Origin: an uncultured Collinsella sp.
Lineage (GTDB): Bacteria; Actinomycetota; Coriobacteriia; Coriobacteriales; Coriobacteriaceae
Direction: 5' to 3'
DNA length: 64,000 nucleotides
Assembly: GCA_934654835.1 (NCBI GenBank)
Contig: CAKUGY010000001.1
Span: 157,500-221,499, forward strand
The stretch's first letter is position 1, and the number at the start of each line of letters is the position of its first letter. The translations under genes and the position numbers were made by a program. Below are positions 36,130-45,166 of the stretch, in pieces. The notes under the pieces were generated by a model. The model did not search any database and was not told the origin of the DNA. It saw only the letters and a program-made list of their open reading frames with translations.

Positions 36130-37206
36130 CTAGAACTGGTTAAGGAAACGCATATCACCAGTCATCAACGTGCGCAGGTCGGGCAGGTCGTAGCGCAGGG
36201 CCGCGACGCGCTCGGCGCCAATGCCAAAGGCGAAGCCGGTGTACTTCTCGGGGTCGATGCCGCAGTTGATAAGGACGTTGGGGTCGACCATGCCGCAGCC
36301 CAGGATCTCGATCCAGCCGCTGTGCTTGCAGAAGTTGCAGCCCTTGCCGCCGCACACGTGGCAGCTCACGTCCACCTCGCAGCTGGGCTCGGTGAAGGGG
36401 AAGAAGTGCGGGCGGTAACGCGTCTTGCGGTCCTCGCCAAACATGCACTTGACGAAGTAGTCGAGCGTGCCCTTAAGGTCGCCGAAGGTGATGCCCTCGT
36501 CGACAACCAGGCCCTCGATCTGGTTGAACTGCGGCAGGTGGCAGGCATCGGCCGTGTCGGGACGGTAGACGGTGCCCGGGCAGATCATGTAGATGGGCGG
36601 CTTCTGCGCCTCCATGGTGTGGATCTGCACGCCCGAGGTCTGGGTGCGCAGCAGCACGTCGGACTCGCCATGGGCGTGAGCCTCGGGGTGCGCGACGCTG
36701 CCGGGGTTGTTGTCGACCACATAGAACGTATCGCGGGCCGAGCGGCTCGGGTGATCCATGGGTGCGTTGAGCGCGGTGAAGTTGTAGTAGGAGGTGTCGA
36801 CCATGGGGCCGGACTCGACGGTGTAGCCGATGCCGCAGAAGATGTCCTCGGCCTCCTCGATGATCTGCTTGATCAGGTGCTGGTGACCGATCTGCGGACG
36901 GATGCCCGGCAGCGTGATGTCGACGGCCTCGTGCTCGAGCGCGTGCTTGAGGGCGGCGGCCTTCATCTCGGTCGTGCGCTCGTCGAGCATACCCTCGATC
37001 AGCTGGCGCATCTCGTTGGCGCGCTTGCCCATGACGGGGCGATCCTCGGGGGCGAGCTTGCCCATCATGCGCATCAGGGCGGTGATGCGACCCTTGCGGC
37101 CGAGCAGCTCAACGCGCGCAGCCTCGAGCTTGGCGGCGTCGTCGGCGCCTGCGACGAGCTCCTTGGCCTCTTCCTCGAGTTTGACCAGATCATCAATCAG
37201 ACTCAT
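36130..37206 (-). CDS. pheS: Phenylalanyl-tRNA synthetase alpha subunit
   Basis: A 358-residue catalytic subunit of the alpha2-beta2 enzyme. A coiled-coil N-terminus (about 1-85) is followed by the class II catalytic core with HPSRSARDTFYV (motif 2 region), PGTVYRPDTADACHLPQFNQ and the motif 3 GFAFGIGAERVAALRY. A Cys-rich insert (CHVCGGKGCNFCK) may bind zinc. The start at 37206 (AAAGGGAAG upstream) replaces a longer frame that lies inside the leader. Confidence 0.97.
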   Translation of the reverse strand: MSLIDDLVKLEEEAKELVAGADDAAKLEAARVELLGRKGRITALMRMMGKLAPEDRPVMGKRANEMRQLIEGMLDERTTEMKAAALKHALEHEAVDITLPGIRPQIGHQHLIKQIIEEAEDIFCGIGYTVESGPMVDTSYYNFTALNAPMDHPSRSARDTFYVVDNNPGSVAHPEAHAHGESDVLLRTQTSGVQIHTMEAQKPPIYMICPGTVYRPDTADACHLPQFNQIEGLVVDEGITFGDLKGTLDYFVKCMFGEDRKTRYRPHFFPFTEPSCEVDVSCHVCGGKGCNFCKHSGWIEILGCGMVDPNVLINCGIDPEKYTGFAFGIGAERVAALRYDLPDLRTLMTGDMRFLNQF

Positions 37207-37291
37207 GTCTTCCCTTTCGTCTCTCGCACGTCCACTTACCGCGGCGGCTGGAGCCACCCGGCGCTGCGGATGTGCGGCCCGGTTCGGTAAC

Positions 37292-37580
37292 AAAAAACCG
37301 CCCTCGGGCATGTGCATTGCCCAAGGACGGTTGAATTCCGCGGTACCACCTTGTTTGACCCGGCGGATGTCTGGCCCGCCGTGCCCACTCTGTGCCCCTT
37401 GTCGCGAGGCTCACGGCTTCCCTACTGGGGCTTCGCCGCCGCTGGCCGCGCGCCCGTTGAGGTCGCTGCTCGGGAGTGAACGCTTGGCCCTTGTCACCGC
37501 AGGAAGGCTTGCAGCCCATGACCTTCCCTCTCTTGCCGGCGACGCGGCGGGCAAAACCCTCTCCGTCAACGCATTGGGCT
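37292..37580 (-). promoter_or_regulatory. T-box leader of pheST
   Basis: On the minus strand the conserved T-box sequence AAGGTGGTACCGCGGAA lies at about 37336-37352. It is followed by an intrinsic terminator (37297-37331, hairpin with TTTTTT). Uncharged tRNA-Phe should stabilise the antiterminator. The upstream ~200 bp contains stem I with an AGAGAGGGAAGG region. The exact specifier (expected UUC) and the 5' boundary are not resolved. Confidence 0.92.
37297..37331 (-). terminator. Regulated terminator of the pheST T-box
   Basis: ACCGTCCTTGGGCA / TGCCCGAGGGCGGT arms around a 7-nt loop, followed by TTTTTT on the minus strand. Confidence 0.85.
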
Positions 37581-37709
37581 ATAGGATAACACATTCTGCG
37601 CGCGTATCGCCGCGTTCCGTTTTGTTCGCGCTGGGTACAAAGCAGGTAGTTGTGCAAACTGGCTACGCGCCCACGCCGGGCGCTCGGCCTGCGAGATCAA
37701 GGATATGGT

Positions 37710-39284
37710 ATGGGAAAGAAGATCGATAAGAAGGCCAAGGCCGCCGTGGCAAAAGCCGCCAAGGGCATCAAGGCCGAAAAGGCCGTCAAGAAGTTCCGCA
37801 AGCTCGAGAGCAAGCTGTGGACCCGCGAGTATCTGCTCAAGATTGCCGAGTTTGATGGCGCGACCATCGCTCCCGCCAACGGCGCCGCCGCCCGCGCCGA
37901 CGCCATGGGTACCCTTGCAGGCGAGCATCATAAGCTCCTGACCAGCGAAAAGTCCGTTGAGCTTGTGCGTTCGCTGGCACGCGAGACTGTCGCCGGCGGC
38001 AAGATCGACGACCCGCAGCTGCTCGACGAGATCCGCGTGCTCGGCCGCGACCAGCGCGAGGCCAGCGCCATCCCCACCGAGGAAGCCGAGGCCTGGACCA
38101 GGCTCACCTGCGAGGCCGACGCCGTGTGGCACAAGGCAAAGGCGGCCAACGACTGGGCGAGCTTTGAGCCCTACGTGGACAAGATCGTCGGACAGCTTAA
38201 GCATCAGGCCGAGCTCATGGACCCCCAGCGCGACCCGTACGACGTGTGGCTCGACCAGTATGAGCGCGGTCTTTCCACCGAGAGCTTCGACGCATTTTGC
38301 AACGAGGTCAAGGCCACGGTCGTGCCGCTCGTGCACGCCATCGGTGAGCGCGGCCAGCAGCCCGCTGCCGACTTTTTGCACGCACATGTGCCCGAGGCTG
38401 CCCAGCGCGCCATGAGCTTTGACCTGATGAAGCTTGTGGGCCTGGATCTGAACGACACCACGCTCGCCTTTACCGAGCATCCGTTTAGCGAGGGCTTCTC
38501 GGTGGGCGACGCGCGCATCGCCACGCACATCTACGAGGACGACTGCATCTCCAACGTCTATAGCATCATCCACGAGGCCGGCCACGCCATGTACGAGTTG
38601 GGCGTGAACCCCGCTTACGCGCGCACGTGCCTGGAGGGCGGCACCTCCATGGGCATCCACGAGAGCCAGAGCCGTTTCTTTGAGAACACCGTGGGCCGCA
38701 GCCGCGCCTTTATGGGTCCGCTACTCGAGGTGCTGCGCCGTCACGCGCCCGAGGTCTACGGTAACGTGGACGAGGATACGCTCTACCACGCCGTGAACAT
38801 CGCGCAGCCGTCGTTGATCCGCACTGAGGCCGACGAACTCACCTACCCGCTGCACGTTATGGTGCGCTACGAGATCGAGCGCATGCTGTTTGCCGGCGAG
38901 GCCACGGCTAAGGATATCCCCGCGCTTTGGAACCGTTTTATGGACGAGTACCTGGGCATTCCGGTTCCCGACGACACGCGCGGCTGCCTGCAGGATACGC
39001 ACTGGAGCGGCGGCTCGTTTGGTTACTTCCCCACGTATGCCCTGGGCAGCGCCTACGACGCCATGTTTGTACCGGCCATGTGCCGCGACGGTGTCGACCT
39101 CACCGGCGCCTGCGCGAGCGGCGACCTGGCACCCGTCCGCGCATGGCTGGGCGAGCACGTTTGGCAGTGGGGCCGCGCCAAGGACGCGCCGGAGCTCATC
39201 AAGGACGCCTGCGGCATGGACTTTGATGCCCGCTACTACTGCAGCTACCTGCAGGACAAGTTCACCACGCTCTACGAACTGTAA
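37710..39284 (+). CDS. M32 family carboxypeptidase (Taq-type)
   Basis: A 524-residue zinc metallocarboxypeptidase that removes C-terminal residues from peptides in the cytoplasm. The zinc motif is HEAGH in IIHEAGHAMYE (about 290-300). The M32 signatures EHPFSEGFS, DARIATHIYEDD and GIHESQSRFFEN are present. The ATG at 37710 has AAGGAT upstream and opens with a lysine-rich tract that is unusual for the family and may be an extension. It is transcribed divergently from pheST. Confidence 0.93.
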   Translation: MGKKIDKKAKAAVAKAAKGIKAEKAVKKFRKLESKLWTREYLLKIAEFDGATIAPANGAAARADAMGTLAGEHHKLLTSEKSVELVRSLARETVAGGKIDDPQLLDEIRVLGRDQREASAIPTEEAEAWTRLTCEADAVWHKAKAANDWASFEPYVDKIVGQLKHQAELMDPQRDPYDVWLDQYERGLSTESFDAFCNEVKATVVPLVHAIGERGQQPAADFLHAHVPEAAQRAMSFDLMKLVGLDLNDTTLAFTEHPFSEGFSVGDARIATHIYEDDCISNVYSIIHEAGHAMYELGVNPAYARTCLEGGTSMGIHESQSRFFENTVGRSRAFMGPLLEVLRRHAPEVYGNVDEDTLYHAVNIAQPSLIRTEADELTYPLHVMVRYEIERMLFAGEATAKDIPALWNRFMDEYLGIPVPDDTRGCLQDTHWSGGSFGYFPTYALGSAYDAMFVPAMCRDGVDLTGACASGDLAPVRAWLGEHVWQWGRAKDAPELIKDACGMDFDARYYCSYLQDKFTTLYEL

Positions 39285-39309
39285 GGCATACACCTAGTCA
39301 TTGGGGGCT

Positions 39310-39537
39310 TGTGCAAAAAAGGGCAAATATGAGTACTGTTGCCATGCTTATAACATTTAATTTGGACTAAAAAGAGGTCCTAAGTGAGATTTATTCTTAC
39401 TTAGGACCTCTTTTATTGGACATATGAGAAGATATGCAAGTCGGAATGGTGTTCAAACGGCGCCAACATGAGCTTTGAAGGCAAAAATCGCTGTTACCAA
39501 TTTAGTGACAGTACTCATATTTGCCACTTTTTGCACA
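39310..39537. mobile_element. 228-bp MITE-like element with 30-bp terminal inverted repeats
   Basis: The ends 39310-39339 and 39508-39537 are inverted repeats with 28 of 30 positions matching (TGTGCAAAAA...GAGTACTGT). The interior is AT-rich and contains a strong hairpin, AGAGGTCCTAAGT / ACTTAGGACCTCT with TTTT, at about 39375-39415. No coding potential is seen. A target-site duplication is not clear. Confidence 0.75.
39375..39416. terminator. Bidirectional terminator-like hairpin inside the MITE-like element
   Basis: AGAGGTCCTAAGT (about 39375-39387) pairs with ACTTAGGACCTCT (about 39401-39413), with TTTT on both strands, so it can terminate M32 (+) and upstream minus-strand reads. Confidence 0.7.
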
Positions 39538-39579
39538 CAGCCTATTAGAAACCCCCTGCCAAACAGCTCCAAAGTCCCT

Positions 39580-40911
39580 TTACAGGGCCTCCAACGCGCT
39601 CGCGATGCGCTTCATGGCGGCGTTGGCGGCTGCTTGGTCGGGGGCTTCGGCCAGGACGCGGATCACCGACTCGGTTCCGCTCTTGCGCACGAGCACGCGG
39701 CCCTCACCTGCCAACGAAGCCTCGGCCTCGGCGATGGCGTTCTGCACGCCCATGCTGTCGAGCGCGGCGTCCTTGTCGGCCACGCGCACGGCGACCTGCG
39801 CCTGCGGCAGCAGCTTGCACGGAGCCGTGAGCTGCGAGAGCGTCTCACGCTCGGCACGGATCACTTCCATCACGCGCAGCGAGGTCATAATACCGTCACC
39901 CGTGCGCTCGATATCGCCAAAGATCGTGTGGCCCGTCTGCTCGCCGCCCAGGCTGTAGCCGCCCTCGCGCATCTTGGCATACACGTGGCGGTCGCCCACG
40001 CCACTGGTCACGGCACTTAAGCCGGCAAGCTCCAGCGACTTGACCAGGCCAAAGTTGCTGGCGATCGTCGGCACCACGGTACCGCCCGAAAGGCGACCGT
40101 GCTTGTTCAGATACACACCGCACACGTACAGGATCTGGTCGCCGTCGACCACGCGGCCGCGCTCGTCCACGGCCAGGCAACGGTCAGCATCGCCGTCATA
40201 GGCAAAGCCCACGTCCAGGCCCTGCTCCACCACGTGGCGCTGCAAGCGCTCCATATGCGTGGAGCCGCAGTCGACGTTAATGTTGAAACCATCGGGCGCG
40301 GCGTTAATCACGCGCACGTCGGCGCCCAGAGCATCGAACACCGGCTTGGCCACCGAGGACGCCGAGCCGTTGGCGCAGTCCAGGCCAATCTTGACGCCCT
40401 GCAGCGAAAAGTTCGCGCTGGCGATGAGCGAAGCAATATAGCGGTTACGGCCCTGCATGTAGTCGACCGTAGCACCGATGTGATTGCCCGTCGCCAGCGG
40501 CACCTCGCTCTTGCCATCGATGTAATCCTCGATGAGCTCCAGCACATCCTCGTCCATCTTAAAGCCGTCGCTGTTGACGAGCTTAATTCCGTTATCGCAA
40601 AACGGGTTGTGGCTCGCGCTGATCATGATGCCGCAATCGAAACAGCCCTCCACGGTCTGGTGCGCCACGCCAGGCGTGGGGATGACGTGCAGCATGTAGG
40701 CGTCCGCACCGCTCGCGACCAGGCCGCTCACCAGCGCCGCCTCGAACATGTAGCTCGAACGACGCGTGTCCTTACCCACGATCACGCGTGCCTTAGCACT
40801 GCGATTGGCGCCGTAATACCAGCCCACAAAGCGGCCGATCTTGTACGCATGCTCCACGGTCAGCCCAACGTTGGCCTCGCCGCGAAAGCCGTCGGTGCCA
40901 AAGTACTTCAT
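39580..40911 (-). CDS. glmM: Phosphoglucosamine mutase
   Basis: A 443-residue alpha-D-phosphohexomutase that interconverts glucosamine-6-phosphate and glucosamine-1-phosphate for UDP-GlcNAc and peptidoglycan synthesis. The N-terminus KYFGTDGFRGEAN, the phosphoserine loop ISASHNPFCDNGIK, the metal loop DGDADRCLAVD and the sugar-binding GGEQTGH are all present. GAGAGGACC lies upstream of the ATG. It is monocistronic. Confidence 0.96.
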   Translation of the reverse strand: MKYFGTDGFRGEANVGLTVEHAYKIGRFVGWYYGANRSAKARVIVGKDTRRSSYMFEAALVSGLVASGADAYMLHVIPTPGVAHQTVEGCFDCGIMISASHNPFCDNGIKLVNSDGFKMDEDVLELIEDYIDGKSEVPLATGNHIGATVDYMQGRNRYIASLIASANFSLQGVKIGLDCANGSASSVAKPVFDALGADVRVINAAPDGFNINVDCGSTHMERLQRHVVEQGLDVGFAYDGDADRCLAVDERGRVVDGDQILYVCGVYLNKHGRLSGGTVVPTIASNFGLVKSLELAGLSAVTSGVGDRHVYAKMREGGYSLGGEQTGHTIFGDIERTGDGIMTSLRVMEVIRAERETLSQLTAPCKLLPQAQVAVRVADKDAALDSMGVQNAIAEAEASLAGEGRVLVRKSGTESVIRVLAEAPDQAAANAAMKRIASALEAL

Positions 40912-40992
40912 AAGAGGTCCTCTCTATAGACGAAGGCGCGCCGCCAAAGCAACGCGCCGCCAGCCCATTATCCTTTAAAGCAACCGCAGGGG

Positions 40993-42015
40993 CTATACCG
41001 TCAGGAACATCATCACGATGATCATGGCAAAGCCGATCAGGTCGGTCGGCAAAAACACCGTGCCCAGCATAACCGCGCTGGTAATGGTTGCCGACACCGG
41101 CTCCACGGTTCCGATCAGGCTCGCGCGCACCGAACCGATGTCCTTAACGCCCTGCATATAGAGCATGTACGCCAAGAACGAGCCCACGATCACAAACACC
41201 GCAAGCGCCTCGATACCGGCAGCGTCAAGCGCCGGCATATGAGCCCACGGCTGAACCACGGCACACGAAACCACGCCCGCCGTGAGCATGGCAGAGCCCG
41301 TAACGATGGGGCTGCCGTATTCGGGCAGAATCTTGGCGGGGATCACCGCCATGCAGGTGGCACTGACCGCGCACATAAGGCCCGCGACAAGGCCGAGCGG
41401 CGAGATGCTCAGGCTGGTGGGGTCGCCGCCGGTTGCGATCAAAAACGTACCGCCCAGAGCCAGGCCAATACCGATGACCTCGCGCGTACGCGGCATACGG
41501 CGATCGATGACGCAGGTGTATCCCATAATGATGACCAGCTGCAGGCACTGGAGCACCGTCGCCGTTCCGGCATTGGTCAGGCGCACGGCCGAAAGATAGC
41601 AAAACTGATTGAACAGCAGGCCAAAGGCGGTAAAGAGCAGCAGCTGCCTGCGGTCGGCGGGCGTGGTCCAGAGCTTGACCAGGCGCGCGCGATCGCGCGT
41701 GACGACCACGACCATAAACAGCAGGCCGGCGAGAATCTGGCGTACGCTCATGAGCCACAGGGTATCGACGTGGAAGGTATCGAACAGAAAACTCGCGCTA
41801 GTGCCCGAGAAGCCCCAAAACGAACCACCCACCAGCGTGGCCAGAACGCCCGTGATCATCTTGCGCGTCTGGGCATCGTTGAGGCGATCGCGCCAGGCGC
41901 GACGCGTGCTGCGGCTCAGCTCGTCGGTTCCCTCCGGAACGACAAAATCGGACGCCGCCGTCATCGGCACCGAGGGCTTCTCGCCTGTATGCTGTGCCGA
42001 TTGCTCCTGTTTCAT
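40993..42015 (-). CDS. EamA/DMT-family transporter
   Basis: A 340-residue drug/metabolite transporter superfamily protein with ten hydrophobic segments arranged as two EamA repeats (about 55-185 and 205-335). The first repeat opens with GVLATLVGGSFWGFSGT and the second with SPLGLVAGLMCAVSATCMAV. The 50-residue hydrophilic N-terminus is longer than usual. The substrate cannot be predicted. GGGGGAG precedes the ATG. Confidence 0.9.
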   Translation of the reverse strand: MKQEQSAQHTGEKPSVPMTAASDFVVPEGTDELSRSTRRAWRDRLNDAQTRKMITGVLATLVGGSFWGFSGTSASFLFDTFHVDTLWLMSVRQILAGLLFMVVVVTRDRARLVKLWTTPADRRQLLLFTAFGLLFNQFCYLSAVRLTNAGTATVLQCLQLVIIMGYTCVIDRRMPRTREVIGIGLALGGTFLIATGGDPTSLSISPLGLVAGLMCAVSATCMAVIPAKILPEYGSPIVTGSAMLTAGVVSCAVVQPWAHMPALDAAGIEALAVFVIVGSFLAYMLYMQGVKDIGSVRASLIGTVEPVSATITSAVMLGTVFLPTDLIGFAMIIVMMFLTV

Positions 42016-42155
42016 TCCACTCCCCCGAAATCAATTGGCAACAAAGCGCTCAAACTGTAGCACGACTATTGGTATGAAAAAGCGGATGTTTTAGAACATC
42101 TACGAGCGTCCAAATTGTAGGGACGAATGGCGCGGGCAAGCTATGGCGAGCGGTT

Positions 42156-42863
42156 CTAATTGTCCGAGGCGTCGGGGCCGGTATGGTCGCCCTCGGCGCC
42201 AGCGTCGTCGGAGTCGCCCTCGTCGGCGGAATCGCCACCGGCGCCGCTCTGCTCCTCCTGCTCGCGGCGACGTTTTTCGCGAATCTGCTCCACGGCGGCG
42301 CGCAAGGCGGCCTCGTCCTCGGCACGGGCCACGTCCTGTGTGGCCTTGACCATATGGCGAATCTCGAGCACCAGCAGCACGATCAGCGGCACCACGATAA
42401 GCGGAAAGAACAGCAGCGGATTGGTAAGCAGCGACACCACCACGCCCAGGCCTGCCGAGACAAAGACCACGCGGCCCACCACATCGGCGGCGGGCACGGG
42501 CGCGGCGTCCTCGACCGGATTGGCATCGCCCTTGGTGTGGTAGACCGGCGTGCCGTCGGCCGCGGCGTCCACGGCAACGATGCGGTGCGTGTTGAGCGAA
42601 CCTTCCAGCGCGTCATCGGGCGAATGGAAGGTAATGATATCGCCCACCTGGTAGGCCTGGCTGTTGTCGGTATCGACGACGATAAACGAATGCACGGGAA
42701 TCGTCGGCTCCATCGAGCCGGTCAGCGTGCGCATAAAGCCGTAGCCCATGATGGTGGGAATCTCACCGGCGGGCGTGAACACCGTGCGCAGCAACACCAC
42801 GAAGGCAACCAGGATCACCACGGTCGCCAGCACGTTGATCACGCGGAGCACGTGCTTCATCAC
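42156..42863 (-). CDS. SipW-type signal peptidase I (second copy)
   Basis: A 235-residue ER/SipW-type signal peptidase. One membrane segment lies at about 10-28. The catalytic Ser50 sits in TGSMEPTI, and His93 in NTHRI replaces the Lys of classical bacterial enzymes, which defines the SipW type. A second membrane segment is near 145-165, followed by a charged cytoplasmic tail of about 60 residues rich in Glu and Asp. It is the last gene of the operon. The start (GTG 42863 or ATG 42860) overlaps the upstream stop. Confidence 0.9.
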   Translation of the reverse strand: MMKHVLRVINVLATVVILVAFVVLLRTVFTPAGEIPTIMGYGFMRTLTGSMEPTIPVHSFIVVDTDNSQAYQVGDIITFHSPDDALEGSLNTHRIVAVDAAADGTPVYHTKGDANPVEDAAPVPAADVVGRVVFVSAGLGVVVSLLTNPLLFFPLIVVPLIVLLVLEIRHMVKATQDVARAEDEAALRAAVEQIREKRRREQEEQSGAGGDSADEGDSDDAGAEGDHTGPDASDN

Positions 42864-45076
42864 TTGTCGGCGTCCTTTGCGGAAGTGTTGGCATCAGCGG
42901 CGTCAGATGTCGAAGCGTCGGCGTCGGCGGTATCCGTCGTAGGAGCGTCGTCCTCGCCGGCCGCCACCCCATCGGCCTCCCCGCGCAGGCGGGCCAGCAG
43001 ATAGCGCGACAGGCTGTTGCCCTCGGCACGACGCTCGGCGCGGGCGCGATCGCGCACGGCCTGCTCCAGCTCGTGCGCCAGCGAATCCAGGCGCTGCTGC
43101 ATCTCCGCGCGAGCAGCCTCGACCTCGCGCTCGCAAGCGGCCCTGGCGGCGGCAACTTCTTGATCAATGCGTTCCCCGGCCTCGAGCTCGGCGGCGGCAA
43201 TACGCGCATCGGCGTCGGCACGAGCCTCCTCGGCGGCACGCGTAGCGGCATCGCGCTCGGCAACGGCGGCGGCAACCTTCTCGTTCGCATCCACCGCAGC
43301 CTGCTCAACAGCAGAATCGGCGGCAGCGCGGGCAGCATCGATTGCAGCATCGGCAGCCTGCTGAGCAGCGGAGACCTTCGCCTCGGCATCGGCAACGGTG
43401 TCGGCGAGCTTCTGCTCCGCAGCATTCGCGGCGGCGTCGGCAGCCTCCTGCGCGGCACGGGCATCGCGCTCGGCCGTCAGCTGCACTTCCTCAATGCGCA
43501 GCTCGGCGGCATCCAGTTTGGCATGCAGTGCAGCCGCTTCCTTGGCAGAGACCTCGCACACAGAGGCGAGCTCAGCCGCAGCGGCGTCCTTGGTAGCCTG
43601 CAGCTCAGCGGCATCGGCAGCCGTCTTGGCAGCCAGGGCCGCGGCAGCAGCCTGCTCGGCGGCGGTAACCTTGGCATCCGCGTCGGCACGGGCGGCAGCA
43701 ACCTCGGCATCGGCCTCGGCACGCATCTGCGCCAGCTGCGCCGCCGCGGTCTCACGCGCCTCGGCAGCGTCGGCCTCGGCAGCCTTCTTGCCCGCCTCGA
43801 CATCCTCGAGCGACCCTTGCAGTTCCTCGACATCGGCCTCGGCCATCTGCGCGCGCTGCGTCAGCGCCAGCTCGCGCGTCTTGGCCTCGTCCAGCTCGTC
43901 GGCCAGATCGTCGCGCTCGTCGGTCAGTGCATGTGCCTGCACCTTCCAGGACTTGACCTGCCCCTGCAGCTCCTCGATCTGCTCGCGGGCCTCGGCCAGC
44001 GCCTGCTCGGCATCGAGCTGGGCCTGCGTGACCTCCTCCACAAACACGCGGCGGACCTCGACATCGGGCAGATCGGGGCTATCGACCTGCTCCTCCTTAA
44101 TCTCTTTAATAAACTTGGGCGCCACCGGCGCGTGTTGCACGCTCTCGAGCTCCTGCAGATTGCGCTCGTCATCGGTCAGGCTCTTAAAGACGGTGTAGTT
44201 GTTGATGAGGTTGGTGTACATCTGCACCATGTACTCGTCATCGAACGCCAGCGACTGCTGCTGCACGTCGATGTTGTAGCCCACCTTGTCGTAGCGCTCC
44301 ATAAACTGCCACAGCTGGTAGCACTTGCGGTAATTGGGGTCCTTCATGATGAGGTTGGTGCGCTGGATGGGGCTTCGGACCGCGCTGCAGCCGTTCATGA
44401 TCTGGCAGAACGACGCGCCGCGCAACGCCATGACCAGACGGCGCACGCGGTCGATGCGCATAAAGACGTCCATGTTGTCGGCGTCGTTCTCGGCAAAGCT
44501 CTGACGGTTTTTGACCGTCATCTCGACGTTGTACTCGATCTCCTCGTACGCGTCGTCGATCTTGCTGTGCATCTTAAAGCGGTTGCGGATCTCGTTGCCC
44601 GTCGACCAAAAGATCACGTCGGTGCGCTTGTCCACAAACGTCAGCAGGCGCTGAATCAGGTGATAGATAAAGCGGTTCTCGTACAGGTCGTACGTCTCGA
44701 CGGTGTTGACGTTGAGGATGCGCGTGGGGTGGACGCCGCCATCGTCGCTCGGCGCCAAAAACTGCGTGTTCTGGCTGAGGTGACGGACGCTGTCGGCGCT
44801 GATCTTTTTGGCGAGCGAGACCGGCACCACCTCTTCCTCGGTGGTGATGAAGCGGCGCGGCTTTTCGATAATGGTGTTGATGGCGTCGAGCGAGTCCTCG
44901 ATCATGCTGATCCATTCCTCGTCCACCACCTTGACGAGCTCCTCGCGCTGCTGCTCGATCGTGGTGCCCGAGGCCTGCGCCATCTCAAAGAGATAGCGGA
45001 AGTAGCGGCTGTCCTCCTGGATGGGCTCCATCTGCTCGGAGAAGCTGGTATAGAGGTCCTGAATGGTCTCGGACAT
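42860..45076 (-). CDS. DUF2357/McrC-like protein with a long coiled-coil C-terminus
   Basis: A 738-residue protein. The N-terminal 330 residues resemble the DUF2357/McrC-type partner domain of McrB ATPases, with NVNTVETYDLYENRFIYHL and IFWSTGNEIRNRFKM, but I see no PD-(D/E)XK nuclease motif after it. Instead residues about 345-690 form an Ala/Glu/Arg/Asp-rich coiled coil, and the tail is acidic. GGAG lies upstream of the ATG. It follows the McrB-like ATPase gene by 90 bp. The DUF2357 assignment is from pattern memory. Confidence 0.65.
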   Translation of the reverse strand: MSETIQDLYTSFSEQMEPIQEDSRYFRYLFEMAQASGTTIEQQREELVKVVDEEWISMIEDSLDAINTIIEKPRRFITTEEEVVPVSLAKKISADSVRHLSQNTQFLAPSDDGGVHPTRILNVNTVETYDLYENRFIYHLIQRLLTFVDKRTDVIFWSTGNEIRNRFKMHSKIDDAYEEIEYNVEMTVKNRQSFAENDADNMDVFMRIDRVRRLVMALRGASFCQIMNGCSAVRSPIQRTNLIMKDPNYRKCYQLWQFMERYDKVGYNIDVQQQSLAFDDEYMVQMYTNLINNYTVFKSLTDDERNLQELESVQHAPVAPKFIKEIKEEQVDSPDLPDVEVRRVFVEEVTQAQLDAEQALAEAREQIEELQGQVKSWKVQAHALTDERDDLADELDEAKTRELALTQRAQMAEADVEELQGSLEDVEAGKKAAEADAAEARETAAAQLAQMRAEADAEVAAARADADAKVTAAEQAAAAALAAKTAADAAELQATKDAAAAELASVCEVSAKEAAALHAKLDAAELRIEEVQLTAERDARAAQEAADAAANAAEQKLADTVADAEAKVSAAQQAADAAIDAARAAADSAVEQAAVDANEKVAAAVAERDAATRAAEEARADADARIAAAELEAGERIDQEVAAARAACEREVEAARAEMQQRLDSLAHELEQAVRDRARAERRAEGNSLSRYLLARLRGEADGVAAGEDDAPTTDTADADASTSDAADANTSAKDADK

Positions 45077-45166
45077 GGGTTACTCCATAGGTTGGATCGA
45101 TCGGGGGAAGGCGCGCGGGACAAGGACTACTGATCGCCTTATCCCACGCCCCGCGCTCGCACGCGC

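Noticed and set aside
43073..45133. 686-codon plus-strand open frame opposite the coiled-coil gene
   Set aside because: Shadow of the Ala/Glu repeat region of the minus-strand gene; no start signal.
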